A stretch of DNA of 64,000 nucleotides from positions 124,001 to 188,000 of the forward strand of contig NZ_JAMOIC010000003.1 of NCBI RefSeq assembly GCF_024448895.1. Direction: 5' to 3'. Below are positions 38,042 through 47,998 of the stretch, piece by piece (the stretch's first letter is position 1; each line of letters opens with the position of its first letter). This stretch comes from Stutzerimonas stutzeri (GTDB lineage: Bacteria > Pseudomonadota > Gammaproteobacteria > Pseudomonadales > Pseudomonadaceae). The notes under the pieces were generated by a model. That model was not told the origin of the DNA, made no database searches, and was given only the letters and a program-made list of their open reading frames with translations. The position numbers were made by a program, and so were the translations under genes.

Positions 38042-39577
38042 TCAGTTCTCCGTTGGGCGCAGCACGACGGCCTGCCCTGGGTTAAGGGTGCCGTTGTAGG
38101 GAGCGCCTTCACCGACGCCGTCACTGGCGATCTCGAGGTGCCATTCTCCGGCGTGCGGGTGTGCGTGGGGCTGATCCGAGAAGTTAATGCAGACCAGTCG
38201 CTGGTCGCCGCCTAAGTGCCTGCGGTAGGCGAGCACTTCGGGGTGTGAGGCCAGTTCTTCGAAATCGCCGTGGTGCAGCGCCGGGCTGGCCTTGCGCGCG
38301 GCAAGTAGCCGCTGGTAGAGCGCGAACATGGAGTTCGCCTCACCGGTCTGCCGCTCGGCCGCGAGCTCGTCCGCCTCAGGAGGGAAGGGCAGCCACGGCG
38401 TCGCGCCGTCCCATCCATGGGGCGGTTCGGCCCGCCAGGGAATCGGCGCCCGGCAGCCATCGCGGCCACCCGGATCGGTTCGGGTTTCGGCGGTAATAAC
38501 CGCGTCTTCCAACCCCAACTCCTCACCCTGATAAATGAAAGGCGTGCCGCGCAGTGTGAGCAGCATTACCGCAGCGGCACGGGCGGCTCGCTCGGAGCCC
38601 TGATAGCGGCTGCGCTGACGCACGTTATCGTGGTTGGAAAGCACCCAGGTCGGCCAGGCACCGGCCGGCTGCAGCCAGTGCTCGACCTCGCGGATGCAGG
38701 TGCGAAACATGACCGGATCCCAGGGCGCATCCAGCGGGTTGAAGTTAAAGGCCAGGTGCAGCTCATCCCCAGCGCCGTAGTATTGCAGCACCCGTTCGGT
38801 TGAGCGGATGTTCACCTCACCCACCAGCATGCGGTCGCCGGGATAGCTGTCGACGAGCTTGCGCAGACCACGCAGCACTTCGTGGCTGTAGGGCTGATCG
38901 TTGAAGTCCGAGAGCGGTTGACCGGCCTGGCACCGCGGGTCGTCGGCGAAGCTCGGGTCCTTACCGGTGCAGTGAATGACGTCGATGCGAAAGCCGTCCA
39001 CGCCGCGGTCGAGCCAGAAGCGCAGCACGTCGTGCATCGCCTCGACCACCTCGGGGTTGCGCCAGTTAAGGTCCGGCTGCTTGGCGAGGAAAAGGTGCAG
39101 GTAATACTGCTGGGCGTGCTCGTCCCAGGTCCAGGCGCTGCCGGCGCCCAGCGCGGCGCGCCAGTTGTTCGGCTGGTCGCGCCAGACATACCAGTCGCGC
39201 TTGGGGTTGTCTCGCGAGCTGCGCGACTCGACGAACCAGGGGTGCTCGTCGGACGTGTGATTGGGCACAAAATCCAGCAGCACGCGGATACCGCGGGCGT
39301 GGGCCTCGGCAATCAGCCGGTCGATATCGGCCAGCGAACCGAACAGCGGATCGATGTCGCAGTAGTCGCTGATGTCGTAGCCGGCATCGGCCATGGGTGA
39401 GCGGAAGATTGGGGACAGCCACAGCGCATCGACGCCTAGCGCCTGCAAATGATCGAGGTGGCGCAGCACGCCGTTGAGGTCGCCGATGCCGTCTCCGTTG
39501 CTGTCTGCAAAGGATCGCGGGTAGATCTGATAGACGGTCGCGCCCTTCCACCACGGTGCCTGGGTTGTCTCGCTCAT
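38042..39577 (-). CDS. GH13 alpha-glucosidase
   Basis: 511 residues, an oligo-alpha-glucosidase of GH13. Visible are WWKGATVYQIYPRSFADSNGDG at the N terminus (two parts), the nucleophile in VDGFRIDVIHCTGKD, the acid-base in RMLVGEVNIRS and the third acid in WVLSNHDNVRQRS. The C-terminal beta domain is short. There is no signal peptide, so it acts in the cytoplasm. It leads the three-gene leftward operon (second GH13 gene, then DUF1080). It is divergent from a GAPDH paralogue, 185 bases away. Likely substrate: alpha-glucosides such as sucrose, maltose or trehalose; not determined. Confidence 0.9.
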   Translation of the reverse strand: MSETTQAPWWKGATVYQIYPRSFADSNGDGIGDLNGVLRHLDHLQALGVDALWLSPIFRSPMADAGYDISDYCDIDPLFGSLADIDRLIAEAHARGIRVLLDFVPNHTSDEHPWFVESRSSRDNPKRDWYVWRDQPNNWRAALGAGSAWTWDEHAQQYYLHLFLAKQPDLNWRNPEVVEAMHDVLRFWLDRGVDGFRIDVIHCTGKDPSFADDPRCQAGQPLSDFNDQPYSHEVLRGLRKLVDSYPGDRMLVGEVNIRSTERVLQYYGAGDELHLAFNFNPLDAPWDPVMFRTCIREVEHWLQPAGAWPTWVLSNHDNVRQRSRYQGSERAARAAAVMLLTLRGTPFIYQGEELGLEDAVITAETRTDPGGRDGCRAPIPWRAEPPHGWDGATPWLPFPPEADELAAERQTGEANSMFALYQRLLAARKASPALHHGDFEELASHPEVLAYRRHLGGDQRLVCINFSDQPHAHPHAGEWHLEIASDGVGEGAPYNGTLNPGQAVVLRPTEN

Positions 39578-39762
39578 GCCTCACACCCCCATTTGTCGCA
39601 GGTCTCAGCCGAAGGTGCTCGGCCGCTCTGTCAGGTTTACGACTGACAAGCGGCACCTGGGTTCGCCGCTTTGTTGATCCGGGTCGGTGCGCGGTGAACG
39701 CAAGGGGTGGATACTCGACCTAAGCTAACAACTGGCTTTCAACCCCCCGCGAGGAGATTTGC

Positions 39763-40779
39763 ATGCTACGTATTGCCATCAATGGGTATGGGCGTATCGG
39801 CCGCGCCGTCGTACGAGCGCTGTTCGAGCGTGGACTGCAGGATCAGGTACAGGTCGTTGCCATCAATGATCTCAGCGACCACAAAACCCTTGTGCACCTC
39901 ACGCGCTTCGATTCGACCTTTGGTCGTTTTCCCGAGCCGGTAGAGCTGGAAGGCGAATCGATGGTGGTGCGCGGCCAGGCGATCCGCCTGCTGGCCGAGC
40001 GGGATGCGACCAAGCTGCCGTGGAAGGAATTGGGCGTCGACGTGGTGCTCGAGTGCACCGGCAAATTCAAGAAGCGCGCGCTGATTGAGCAACACCTGCA
40101 GGCCGGTGCAGCACGGGTCTTCGCCTCGCATCCGCTCGATGGCGCCGACCTGACCGTGGTGTACGGCGTGAACCACCAGCTGCTGAGCGATCAGCGAGTC
40201 ATTTCCAATGCGTCCTGTACAACCAACTGCCTGGCGCCGCTAGCCAAGGTGCTGCACGAGGCGGTCGGCATTCGTCAGGGTCTGCTCAACACCGTGCACT
40301 CCTATACCAACGACCAGAACCTGCTAGACAAGGCGCACAGCGATCTCTATCGGGCGCGTGCTGCGGCGCTGTCGATGATCCCGTCCACCACCGGTGCCGC
40401 CAAGGCGATCGGGCTGGTGCTGCCGGAACTGGCGGGACGCCTGGATGGCCTGTCGGTGCGGGTGCCGACGCCGAATGTGTCCCTCGTCGACCTCACCTTC
40501 GTTGCCGAAAACCCGCCGGAAAGCGTCGAGGCGATCAATCAGATCCTGCGCGAGGGCGCGCTGAAGATGCCGGCCGGCGTCATGGAGTGCAATGAGGAGG
40601 CGCTGGTGTCCTGCGACTTCAATGGCTATCCCGCGTCCTGCGTAGCGGACCTCAGCCAGACCCGCGTGCAGGGGGAACTGGTCAAGGTGATGGCCTGGTA
40701 CGACAACGAGTGGGGCTTCTCCAACCGCATGCTCGATGTGCTGCTGCACTGGGGTGATGGCAGCGCGCGAGCCGTCTGA
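39763..40779 (+). CDS. gap: Glyceraldehyde-3-phosphate dehydrogenase paralogue
   Basis: 338 residues. GAPDH hallmarks are complete: INGYGRIGRAVVRALFE, the catalytic Cys in SNASCTTNCLAPLAKVL, the His in TVHSYTNDQNLL, and MAWYDNEWGFSNRMLDVLL. The segment ARVFASHPLDGADLTVVYG has SHP where ordinary GAPDH has SAP, a feature shared with erythrose-4-phosphate dehydrogenase, so substrate choice is uncertain. GAGGAG six bases before the ATG supports the start. It stands next to, and divergent from, GH13 genes and is coupled (five bases) to an FTCD_C-domain gene, an unusual place for glycolytic gap, so this is probably a specialised copy. Confidence 0.88.
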   Translation: MLRIAINGYGRIGRAVVRALFERGLQDQVQVVAINDLSDHKTLVHLTRFDSTFGRFPEPVELEGESMVVRGQAIRLLAERDATKLPWKELGVDVVLECTGKFKKRALIEQHLQAGAARVFASHPLDGADLTVVYGVNHQLLSDQRVISNASCTTNCLAPLAKVLHEAVGIRQGLLNTVHSYTNDQNLLDKAHSDLYRARAAALSMIPSTTGAAKAIGLVLPELAGRLDGLSVRVPTPNVSLVDLTFVAENPPESVEAINQILREGALKMPAGVMECNEEALVSCDFNGYPASCVADLSQTRVQGELVKVMAWYDNEWGFSNRMLDVLLHWGDGSARAV

Positions 40780-40784
40780 CTTTC

Positions 40785-41396
40785 ATGAGCGAGGGCGCAA
40801 GCGTCTGGACGCAACGGCTGGCTGAATTCAGGGAGGCCACGGCCGCCCGCCAGCCGACGCCGGGTTGTGGCGCGGTAGCGGCTGTCACAGCTGATATAGG
40901 CCTTGCGCTGGTGGTGAAGGGGTTGCGCATCAGCGAGGCCCACGGCTCCGAACCGGCCAGGCTCGAGCTGTTGCAAGCGTCGGAATCGCTCTTGGGCAGG
41001 CCGGGCGCTTTCGCTGACGATGACGTTCAGGCCTTCCGCGGTTATTTGGACGCTGCCCGAGCAGGTGAGCCGGAGCAGAAACAGGCGGCCTCTCGGCAGG
41101 CCTGTGCTGTGCCCCTTGCCTTGGCCCACTGCTGCCTGGAAGCGCTCGACCTTGCCGTCAAAGCCTGGCCCCTTACCGATCCGAACGTGCAAAGCGATGC
41201 TCAGGCCGGCGCTGTGCTTATCCATTCGGGGCTCAGCGCTGCATTGATCAATGTCGATGCGGACATGGGGAGCCTGGATGACCCTACCGCCCGGGACCAA
41301 GCCGCGCAGACTCGCATGCGCTTGCAGGATGAGGGGGATGGTCTGCTGGAGGGGCTGCGCGATCGGGTTATTAGAGAAGTCCCCGGTACTGCCTGA
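40785..41396 (+). CDS. FTCD_C / cyclodeaminase-cyclohydrolase family protein
   Basis: 203 residues, all-helical. The family opening PTPGCGAVAAVTADIGLALVVKG corresponds to the PGGGS-containing motif of formimidoyltetrahydrofolate cyclodeaminase (FTCD_C), with Gly-Gly-Gly altered to Gly-Cys-Gly; FADDDVQAFRGYLDA matches its acidic active-site region, and ALINVDADMGSLDD is the typical Asn/Asp late segment. Relatives act on 5-formimino- or methenyl-tetrahydrofolate, but many stand-alone members are uncharacterised. The start lies five bases after the gap stop codon, so the two genes are surely co-transcribed. No histidine- or purine-degradation genes are near. Confidence 0.8.
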   Translation: MSEGASVWTQRLAEFREATAARQPTPGCGAVAAVTADIGLALVVKGLRISEAHGSEPARLELLQASESLLGRPGAFADDDVQAFRGYLDAARAGEPEQKQAASRQACAVPLALAHCCLEALDLAVKAWPLTDPNVQSDAQAGAVLIHSGLSAALINVDADMGSLDDPTARDQAAQTRMRLQDEGDGLLEGLRDRVIREVPGTA

Positions 41397-41458
41397 TCAA
41401 TCGCGCGTCACCAATATCTGATGAATCTGCGGCTTCATCTCTGCGCGCAGTGCAGATG

Positions 41459-41544
41459 ATCGCCAGCAAGCTGGCTCCTACGAAAAGCAGATCCACGCGC
41501 CAGAGTCATATCCCAGTCTTGGTAGGAGCCAGCTTGCTGGCGAT
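41459..41544. repeat. REP-type inverted repeat pair 1
   Basis: Two 21-23-base copies face each other: CGCCAGCAAGCTGGCTCCTA at 41461-41480 and its reverse complement TAGGAGCCAGCTTGCTGGCG at 41523-41542. The same unit recurs near 44.5 kb and 45.75 kb, the pattern of Pseudomonas REP/REPIN elements. Confidence 0.9.
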
Positions 41545-41586
41545 CCGGTCCCGCTCCCTCCCGACGGCGCTGTCCTGTAAATCAAT

Positions 41587-41607
41587 AACGAGAAAAATCG
41601 TCTCGTT
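41587..41607. promoter_or_regulatory. Inverted repeat, candidate operator
   Basis: Arms AACGAGA (41587-41593) and TCTCGTT (41601-41607) with a seven-base spacer, about 165 bases before the alcohol dehydrogenase start. A plausible site for the nearby IclR regulator; no direct evidence. Confidence 0.4.
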
Positions 41608-41637
41608 TTAGATTGCACTTGCGTGCGTTGTTTTCTA

Positions 41638-41657
41638 GTCTCAAGACCACCTGAGAC
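41638..41657. promoter_or_regulatory. Second inverted repeat, candidate operator
   Basis: Arms GTCTCA and TGAGAC around an eight-base spacer, 114 bases before the alcohol dehydrogenase start; a further GAGACC follows at 41672. It shares the core GAGA/TCTC with the inverted repeat 30 bases upstream. Confidence 0.35.
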
Positions 41658-41770
41658 GAATCCTCTCAATCGAGACCTGATGTCTTCTCATGCAATCCGT
41701 TCGCGTAGCGTCTTATTCGACGGGTCGTAAACCTGTCCCACGTGCATCGCGAACCCTACCGGAGCGCACC

Positions 41771-42937
41771 ATGAGCAATCGCATCGTCCTGCCGCGTCTG
41801 ATGGAAATTGGCGCTGGCGCCGTTCAGCAGATCGTTTCCGTGCTGCACAGCCTGAGCTGCAAACGCCCACTGATCGTCGCCGACCGAATGATGGTCGAAC
41901 TGGGCTACGTGGCCCGGATCAGCGAGATCCTGGCCAAGGCTGATATCCGCAGCGATTGTTTTGCCGACACCCTGCCAGAGCCAACCGCGGCATCGATTCA
42001 TGCGGGCGTCGAGATGGTTCGTCAGGGTGATTACGATTCGATCATTGCGCTCGGTGGCGGCAGTCCCATCGATTCTGCCAAGGCCATCGGCATACTTGGC
42101 AAGTTCGGCGGCGAGATGCGCGACTACCGCTTCCCGCGCGATGTGAGCGAAGCGGGATTGCCGCTCATCGCCATCCCCACCACGGCGGGCACCGGTTCGG
42201 AAGGCACGCGCTTCACGATCATCACTGACGAAACCAGCGACGAGAAAATGCTCTGTGCCGGCCTCGGCTTCATGCCTGTCGCCGCCTTGATCGACTACGA
42301 ACTGACCCTGTCGCTGCCGCCACGGGTAACCGCCGACACCGGCATCGATGCGCTGACCCATGCCATTGAGGCCTACGTCAGCCGCAAGGCCAGCCTCTAC
42401 AGCGATGCCCAGGCGCTGCAAGCCATGCGCTTGTTGGCACCCAACCTTCGGGCGGCCTACCACGAACCCGGCAATCGCCAGGCGCGCGAGGCGATGATGC
42501 TGGGCGCGACGCTAGCCGGCATCGCTTTCTCCAATGCCTCGGTGGCGCTGGTGCACGGCATGAGCCGTCCTATCGGTGCGTTTTTCCATGTGCCGCACGG
42601 GTTGTCCAACGCCATGTTGTTGCCAGCGATCACAGCGTTTTCGATTCCGGCGGCGCCCGAGCGCTACGCCGAGTGCTCCCGTGCCATGGGTGTCGCCGCT
42701 GAGGCCGACAGCGTTGATGTGGCCAACGACAAACTGCTGACCGAGCTGCGCGCGATCAATGAGGAGCTACAGGTGCCAAGCCCCGAGCGGTTCGGTATTA
42801 CCCGTGAGCGCTTCTTCGAATTGCGCGAAACCATGGCCAAGCAGGCGCTGGCTTCCGGCTCGCCGGGCAACAACCCGCGCGTACCCAGCGAAGCGGAAAT
42901 CATCAACCTTTATGAAACCGTCTGGAACCAGGAGTGA
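41771..42937 (+). CDS. Iron-containing alcohol dehydrogenase
   Basis: 388 residues of the group III (Fe-ADH) family. The NAD-binding motif LGGGSPIDSAKAIGIL and PTTAGTGSEGTRFTII are present, and metal ligands appear in DTGIDALTHAIEAYVS, VHGMSRPIGAFFHVPHG. It interconverts an alcohol and its aldehyde with NAD(P). GGAG six bases before the ATG at 41771 sets the start; the upstream open frame from 41690 is not used. It is coupled to a methylmalonate-semialdehyde dehydrogenase gene, whose ribosome site lies in its last codons, so it probably supplies a semialdehyde (for example from a 3-hydroxyacid). The exact substrate is unknown. Confidence 0.92.
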   Translation: MSNRIVLPRLMEIGAGAVQQIVSVLHSLSCKRPLIVADRMMVELGYVARISEILAKADIRSDCFADTLPEPTAASIHAGVEMVRQGDYDSIIALGGGSPIDSAKAIGILGKFGGEMRDYRFPRDVSEAGLPLIAIPTTAGTGSEGTRFTIITDETSDEKMLCAGLGFMPVAALIDYELTLSLPPRVTADTGIDALTHAIEAYVSRKASLYSDAQALQAMRLLAPNLRAAYHEPGNRQAREAMMLGATLAGIAFSNASVALVHGMSRPIGAFFHVPHGLSNAMLLPAITAFSIPAAPERYAECSRAMGVAAEADSVDVANDKLLTELRAINEELQVPSPERFGITRERFFELRETMAKQALASGSPGNNPRVPSEAEIINLYETVWNQE

Positions 42938-42942
42938 GCCCC

Positions 42943-44445
42943 ATGCAGACCCTCGGCAACCTGATCAATAACGAGGCCGTCGCCGGCCGCTCTGAACGCC
43001 ACGCCACCGTCTACAACCCGGCCACCGGCGAGCCGCGTCTGTATGTTTCGCTGTCCTCGGCGGACGAAACCCGCGAAGCGATTGCCGCCGCCCAGGCAGC
43101 TTTCGAAGGCTGGTCGAAAACGCCGCCGCTGGTGCGGGCGCGCGTCATGTTCCGTTTCAAGGCGCTGCTGGAAGCGCGTCGCGACGACGTTGCCCGGCTG
43201 ATCTCGATGGAGCACGGCAAAGTGTTTTCCGATGCCCAGGGTGAAGTCACTCGCGGTCTGGAAGTGGTGGAGTTTGCCTGCGGGATACCACATCTGCTCA
43301 AGGGCGAGTTTTCACCCAACGTCGGTCGCGATATCGATTCGAACTCGCTGATGCAGCCGTTGGGCGTCTGCGTCGGCATCACGCCGTTCAACTTCCCCGC
43401 GATGGTGCCGCTGTGGATGCTGCCGGTGGCCATCGCCTGCGGGAATAGCTTCGTCCTCAAGCCGTCGGAAAAGGACCCGAGCGCGACCATGCTTCTCGGT
43501 GAATTGCTGGCCGAGGCTGGGCTGCCGGCCGGCGTGCTGAATATCGTCAACGGCGACAAGGAAGCGGTGGATGTGCTGCTGACCGACGAGCGCGTGCAGT
43601 CGGTGAGCTTCGTCGGCTCGACGCCAATCGCCGAATACATCTATACGACTGCGTCGGCGCACGGCAAACGCTGCCAGGCCCTGGGCGGCGCGAAGAACCA
43701 CATGGTGATCATGCCCGACGCCGATCCGCAGCAGGTGGTCGGCTCGCTTATGGGCGCCGCCTACGGTTCGGCCGGCGAGCGCTGCATGGCCATTTCGGTT
43801 GCGGTCTGTGTGGGTGATGAGGTGGCGGACAATCTGGTCGAGATGATCAAGACCGAGATCAGCCAGATGCGCACCGGCCCGGGTACGGGTGTCGAGCCCG
43901 AGCCGCACATGGGTCCGCTGGTGACGCGTGAGCATCAGCAGAAGGTCGTCAGCTATATCGATCTGGGTGTGGAGGAGGGCGCCACGCTGGTCTGCGATGG
44001 GCGTGGGCTAAAGGTCGAGGGATACGAGAACGGCTTCTACGTCGGCCCGACGCTGTTCGATCGGGTGAAGCCCGAGATGCGCATCTACAAGGAAGAGATC
44101 TTCGGCCCGGTGCTGGCGGTCATGCGTGTGAACTCGTTCGACGAGGCGCTGAAGCTGGTCAATGACCATGAGTTCGGCAACGGCACATCGATCTTCACCC
44201 GTGACGGCGATACTGCGCGCCAGTACGAGGAAGAGGTCAAGGTCGGGATGGTCGGCGTCAATGTACCGATCCCGGTGCCGATGGCCTTCCACTGCTTCGG
44301 CGGCTGGAAGCGCTCGATCTTCGGCCCGCTGAACATGCATGGTCCGGATGGCGTGCGTTTCTTCACTCGCATGAAGACCGTGACCCGTCGCTGGCCCACC
44401 GGCATCCGTGCCGGGGCAGACTTCTCCATGCCAACGATGAAGTAA
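42943..44445 (+). CDS. mmsA: Methylmalonate-semialdehyde dehydrogenase (CoA-acylating)
   Basis: 500 residues, an aldehyde dehydrogenase of the MMSDH branch. The catalytic Cys lies in GSAGERCMAISVAV, the motif GITPFNFPAMVPLWM is typical, and the usual general-base Glu is replaced by Asn in LGGAKNHMVIMPDADP, as in CoA-dependent MMSDH. It turns methylmalonate or malonate semialdehyde into propionyl- or acetyl-CoA. AGGAG, overlapping the previous stop, lies eight bases before the ATG at 42943; a GTG at 42934 is less likely. No mmsB or valine genes lie nearby, so a role in valine breakdown is not implied; the partner alcohol dehydrogenase suggests a 3-hydroxyacid or diol pathway. Confidence 0.92.
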   Translation: MQTLGNLINNEAVAGRSERHATVYNPATGEPRLYVSLSSADETREAIAAAQAAFEGWSKTPPLVRARVMFRFKALLEARRDDVARLISMEHGKVFSDAQGEVTRGLEVVEFACGIPHLLKGEFSPNVGRDIDSNSLMQPLGVCVGITPFNFPAMVPLWMLPVAIACGNSFVLKPSEKDPSATMLLGELLAEAGLPAGVLNIVNGDKEAVDVLLTDERVQSVSFVGSTPIAEYIYTTASAHGKRCQALGGAKNHMVIMPDADPQQVVGSLMGAAYGSAGERCMAISVAVCVGDEVADNLVEMIKTEISQMRTGPGTGVEPEPHMGPLVTREHQQKVVSYIDLGVEEGATLVCDGRGLKVEGYENGFYVGPTLFDRVKPEMRIYKEEIFGPVLAVMRVNSFDEALKLVNDHEFGNGTSIFTRDGDTARQYEEEVKVGMVGVNVPIPVPMAFHCFGGWKRSIFGPLNMHGPDGVRFFTRMKTVTRRWPTGIRAGADFSMPTMK

Positions 44446-44464
44446 CGGGATTCACAGACTCATG

Positions 44465-44521
44465 GTAGGAGCCAGCTTGCTGGCGATCCTGGTCGCTGAT
44501 CGCCAGCAAGCTGGCTCCTAC
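44465..44521. repeat. REP-type inverted repeat pair 2 (REPIN-like)
   Basis: GTAGGAGCCAGCTTGCTGGC at 44465-44484 and its inverse GCCAGCAAGCTGGCTCCTAC ending at 44521, only about 10 bases apart, giving a long hairpin directly after mmsA. It is the same unit as near 41.5 kb and 45.75 kb and may also end or stabilise the mmsA mRNA. Confidence 0.92.
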
Positions 44522-44537
44522 AAAGCGCTGCCTCATT

Positions 44538-44810
44538 GAGTGGGCTTCAGCCAACAGATGTGTCTGAAACCGATGCGTATTGGTGGGCTGAAGCCCACCC
44601 TACGGGGTGAGCGGTTACCTCGCCGGCCAATACAGTCGTAACGCTCGGATTGGCGCGCCATCGTTCGAACGGCAGGGCAGTACGTGGCAAGTACGGTGAG
44701 CAAGTTGGGTGGGCTTCAGCCCGCCGATGGGCAGCGACGATTCTCAACGGGTCTGGTTCGCTAGCACTATCGAATGGATCGTCCAGCTGGTGAGCTGTAG
44801 CCCACCCTGG
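44538..44810. repeat. Cluster of GGTGGGCT/AGCCCACC palindromic repeats
   Basis: A perfect hairpin GGTGGGCTGAAGCCCACC lies at 44582-44599, followed by CTACGG. Partial copies lie near 44538-44555 (TGGGCTTCAGCCAAC), 44705-44726 (TTGGGTGGGCTTCAGCCCG) and 44797-44807 (TAGCCCACCCT). This second repeat family differs from the REP units beside it. Confidence 0.75.
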
Positions 44811-44915
44811 AGGACCAACCCGGTCAACGGCCGGCTCGGTTGCGTCGGTGTTGCCTGCCGATACAATCGTGCCGCCCAGACCGGGCACTCTCTATTTCGA
44901 AGGAAAGGGCAGGCA

Positions 44916-45680
44916 ATGCGCAGTAGCTCCCGCGAAAAAGGTTCGTCCATCACCCGCGTGCTCGAAATCATCGAGGCTGTGGCCTGTGCTGCGGAGCCGC
45001 TGACGCCCAGCGCGCTTGCGGAGAAGCTGGACATTCCCAAAGCCAGTGCCCACCGACTGGTTCAGACGCTGGAAAAGGAAGGCTTCCTGCAGTTCGGCCT
45101 GCGTGGCGGGTTGCTACCGGGTGATCGGCTGCATGCGACGGCGGTGAACATACTGGGCAGCGGCCGGCACAAGGCATTACGGCAGGCGATTCTCCGTCAG
45201 CTGTCAGATGAGATCGGCGAAACCTGCGGCCTGTCGGTGCCGGATGGCTTGGACATGCTCTATTTCGACCGCGTGCAGACCAATTGGCCGCTGCAGATCA
45301 ATCTGCCCATCGGCAGTCACACGCCGCTCTGGTGCACCGCCAGCGGCAAGTTGTACCTCGCCTCGCTGCCGGACGAGCAGCTGGAGCGCATCCTGCCGCG
45401 CCTGCCGATCCGGCAGATAGCGCGCAATACCCTCACTGATCTCAGCGCTTTGCGCGACGACCTCGTGCGGATACGTGAAGAGGATCTGGCCACCGATTCA
45501 GAGGAGTTCATCGACGGGATGGTCGCCTGCGCCGTGCCGGTGCGCGATGCCCGCGGTGAGCTGAGCGCCTGCCTCTTCACCCACGCGCCGGTGATCCGCT
45601 GTGGCATGGAGCAACTGCTGGCGTTCGTGCCACGTTTGCGCGCGGCGGCTGGGGAGTTGGAGGCGATTGTCTCCGGCTGA
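44916..45680 (+). CDS. IclR-family transcriptional regulator
   Basis: 254 residues. An N-terminal winged helix-turn-helix (ITRVLEIIEAVACAAEPLTP, LDIPKASAHRLVQTLEKEGFL) is followed by the IclR effector domain (LSDEIGETCGLSVPDG, MLYFDRVQTNWPLQINLPIGS and EEFIDGMVACAVPVRDA). IclR regulators respond to small carboxylic acids. AAGGAAAGG about seven bases before the ATG at 44916 sets the start. It lies downstream of the alcohol dehydrogenase and mmsA genes on the same strand and probably controls them through the inverted repeats upstream of that pair. Effector unknown. Confidence 0.9.
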   Translation: MRSSSREKGSSITRVLEIIEAVACAAEPLTPSALAEKLDIPKASAHRLVQTLEKEGFLQFGLRGGLLPGDRLHATAVNILGSGRHKALRQAILRQLSDEIGETCGLSVPDGLDMLYFDRVQTNWPLQINLPIGSHTPLWCTASGKLYLASLPDEQLERILPRLPIRQIARNTLTDLSALRDDLVRIREEDLATDSEEFIDGMVACAVPVRDARGELSACLFTHAPVIRCGMEQLLAFVPRLRAAAGELEAIVSG

Positions 45681-45728
45681 TAGCCGCCCGCGCGGTATGC
45701 CAAACGACAAGACGGCCCCACCTGTTCT

Positions 45729-45796
45729 GTAGGAGCCAGCTTGCTGGCGATCCGCGGCCCCGCGAATGCCATGATCGCGAGCAAGCTCGCTCCTAC
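45729..45796. repeat. REP-type inverted repeat pair 3
   Basis: GTAGGAGCCAGCTTGCTGGC begins at 45729; the inverse copy ends at 45796 and differs at a few bases (GCGAGCAAGCTCGCTCCTAC), with matching changes in both arms that keep the palindrome intact. Confidence 0.9.
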
Positions 45797-45841
45797 ATAA
45801 AGCGCAGCAGCGCCGTTCGATGTGGCGGGTGTCGTCAGCAG

Positions 45842-45963
45842 GTAGGGTGGATGACGCTCTTTTCATCCACCGTGATCCCGCTCGTTGAATCGCCGCCCCA
45901 CGAATTGGTGGAGCGCAACCCGTGCCGTCGCCCGGTGGATCGGTGAAGCGTGATCCACCCTAC
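45842..45963. repeat. Inverted repeat structure bounded by GTAGGGTGGAT
   Basis: GTAGGGTGGAT at 45842-45852 and its inverse ATCCACCCTAC ending at 45963 bracket about 120 bases. Inside are smaller palindromes (GTGGATGA...TCATCCAC and GGTGGATC...GATCCACC). It resembles mobile intergenic repeats common in pseudomonads. Confidence 0.75.
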
Positions 45964-45988
45964 GTTTGCTTGAGTCGTGCAGGCGCTG

Positions 45989-47998
<2,010 letters not shown>

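Larger units (their letters stand above)
41397..41770. other. Intergenic region with REP pair and candidate operators
   Basis: About 370 bases between the FTCD_C gene and the alcohol dehydrogenase gene. The left half carries an inverted pair of REP-type repeats; the right half is AT-richer and holds two inverted repeats that could bind a regulator. No gene is evident; the frame open from 41690 is just the upstream extension of the dehydrogenase frame. Confidence 0.6.
44446..44915. other. Repeat-rich intergenic region
   Basis: 470 bases between mmsA and the IclR gene. It holds a REP inverted pair and several copies of a second GC-rich palindromic repeat (GGTGGGCT...AGCCCACC). The open frame upstream of the IclR start codon is not supported as coding. 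The promoter of the IclR gene should lie in the last 100 bases. Confidence 0.6.
45681..45988. other. Intergenic repeats between IclR gene and rep
   Basis: About 300 bases between the convergent IclR and rep genes, made almost entirely of repeat elements: a REP pair and a GTAGGGTGGAT-flanked inverted structure. No gene. Confidence 0.7.

Noticed and set aside
41459-45963. CRISPR array
   Set aside because: The repeats are palindromic inverted pairs at irregular distances without uniform spacers; they fit REP elements.
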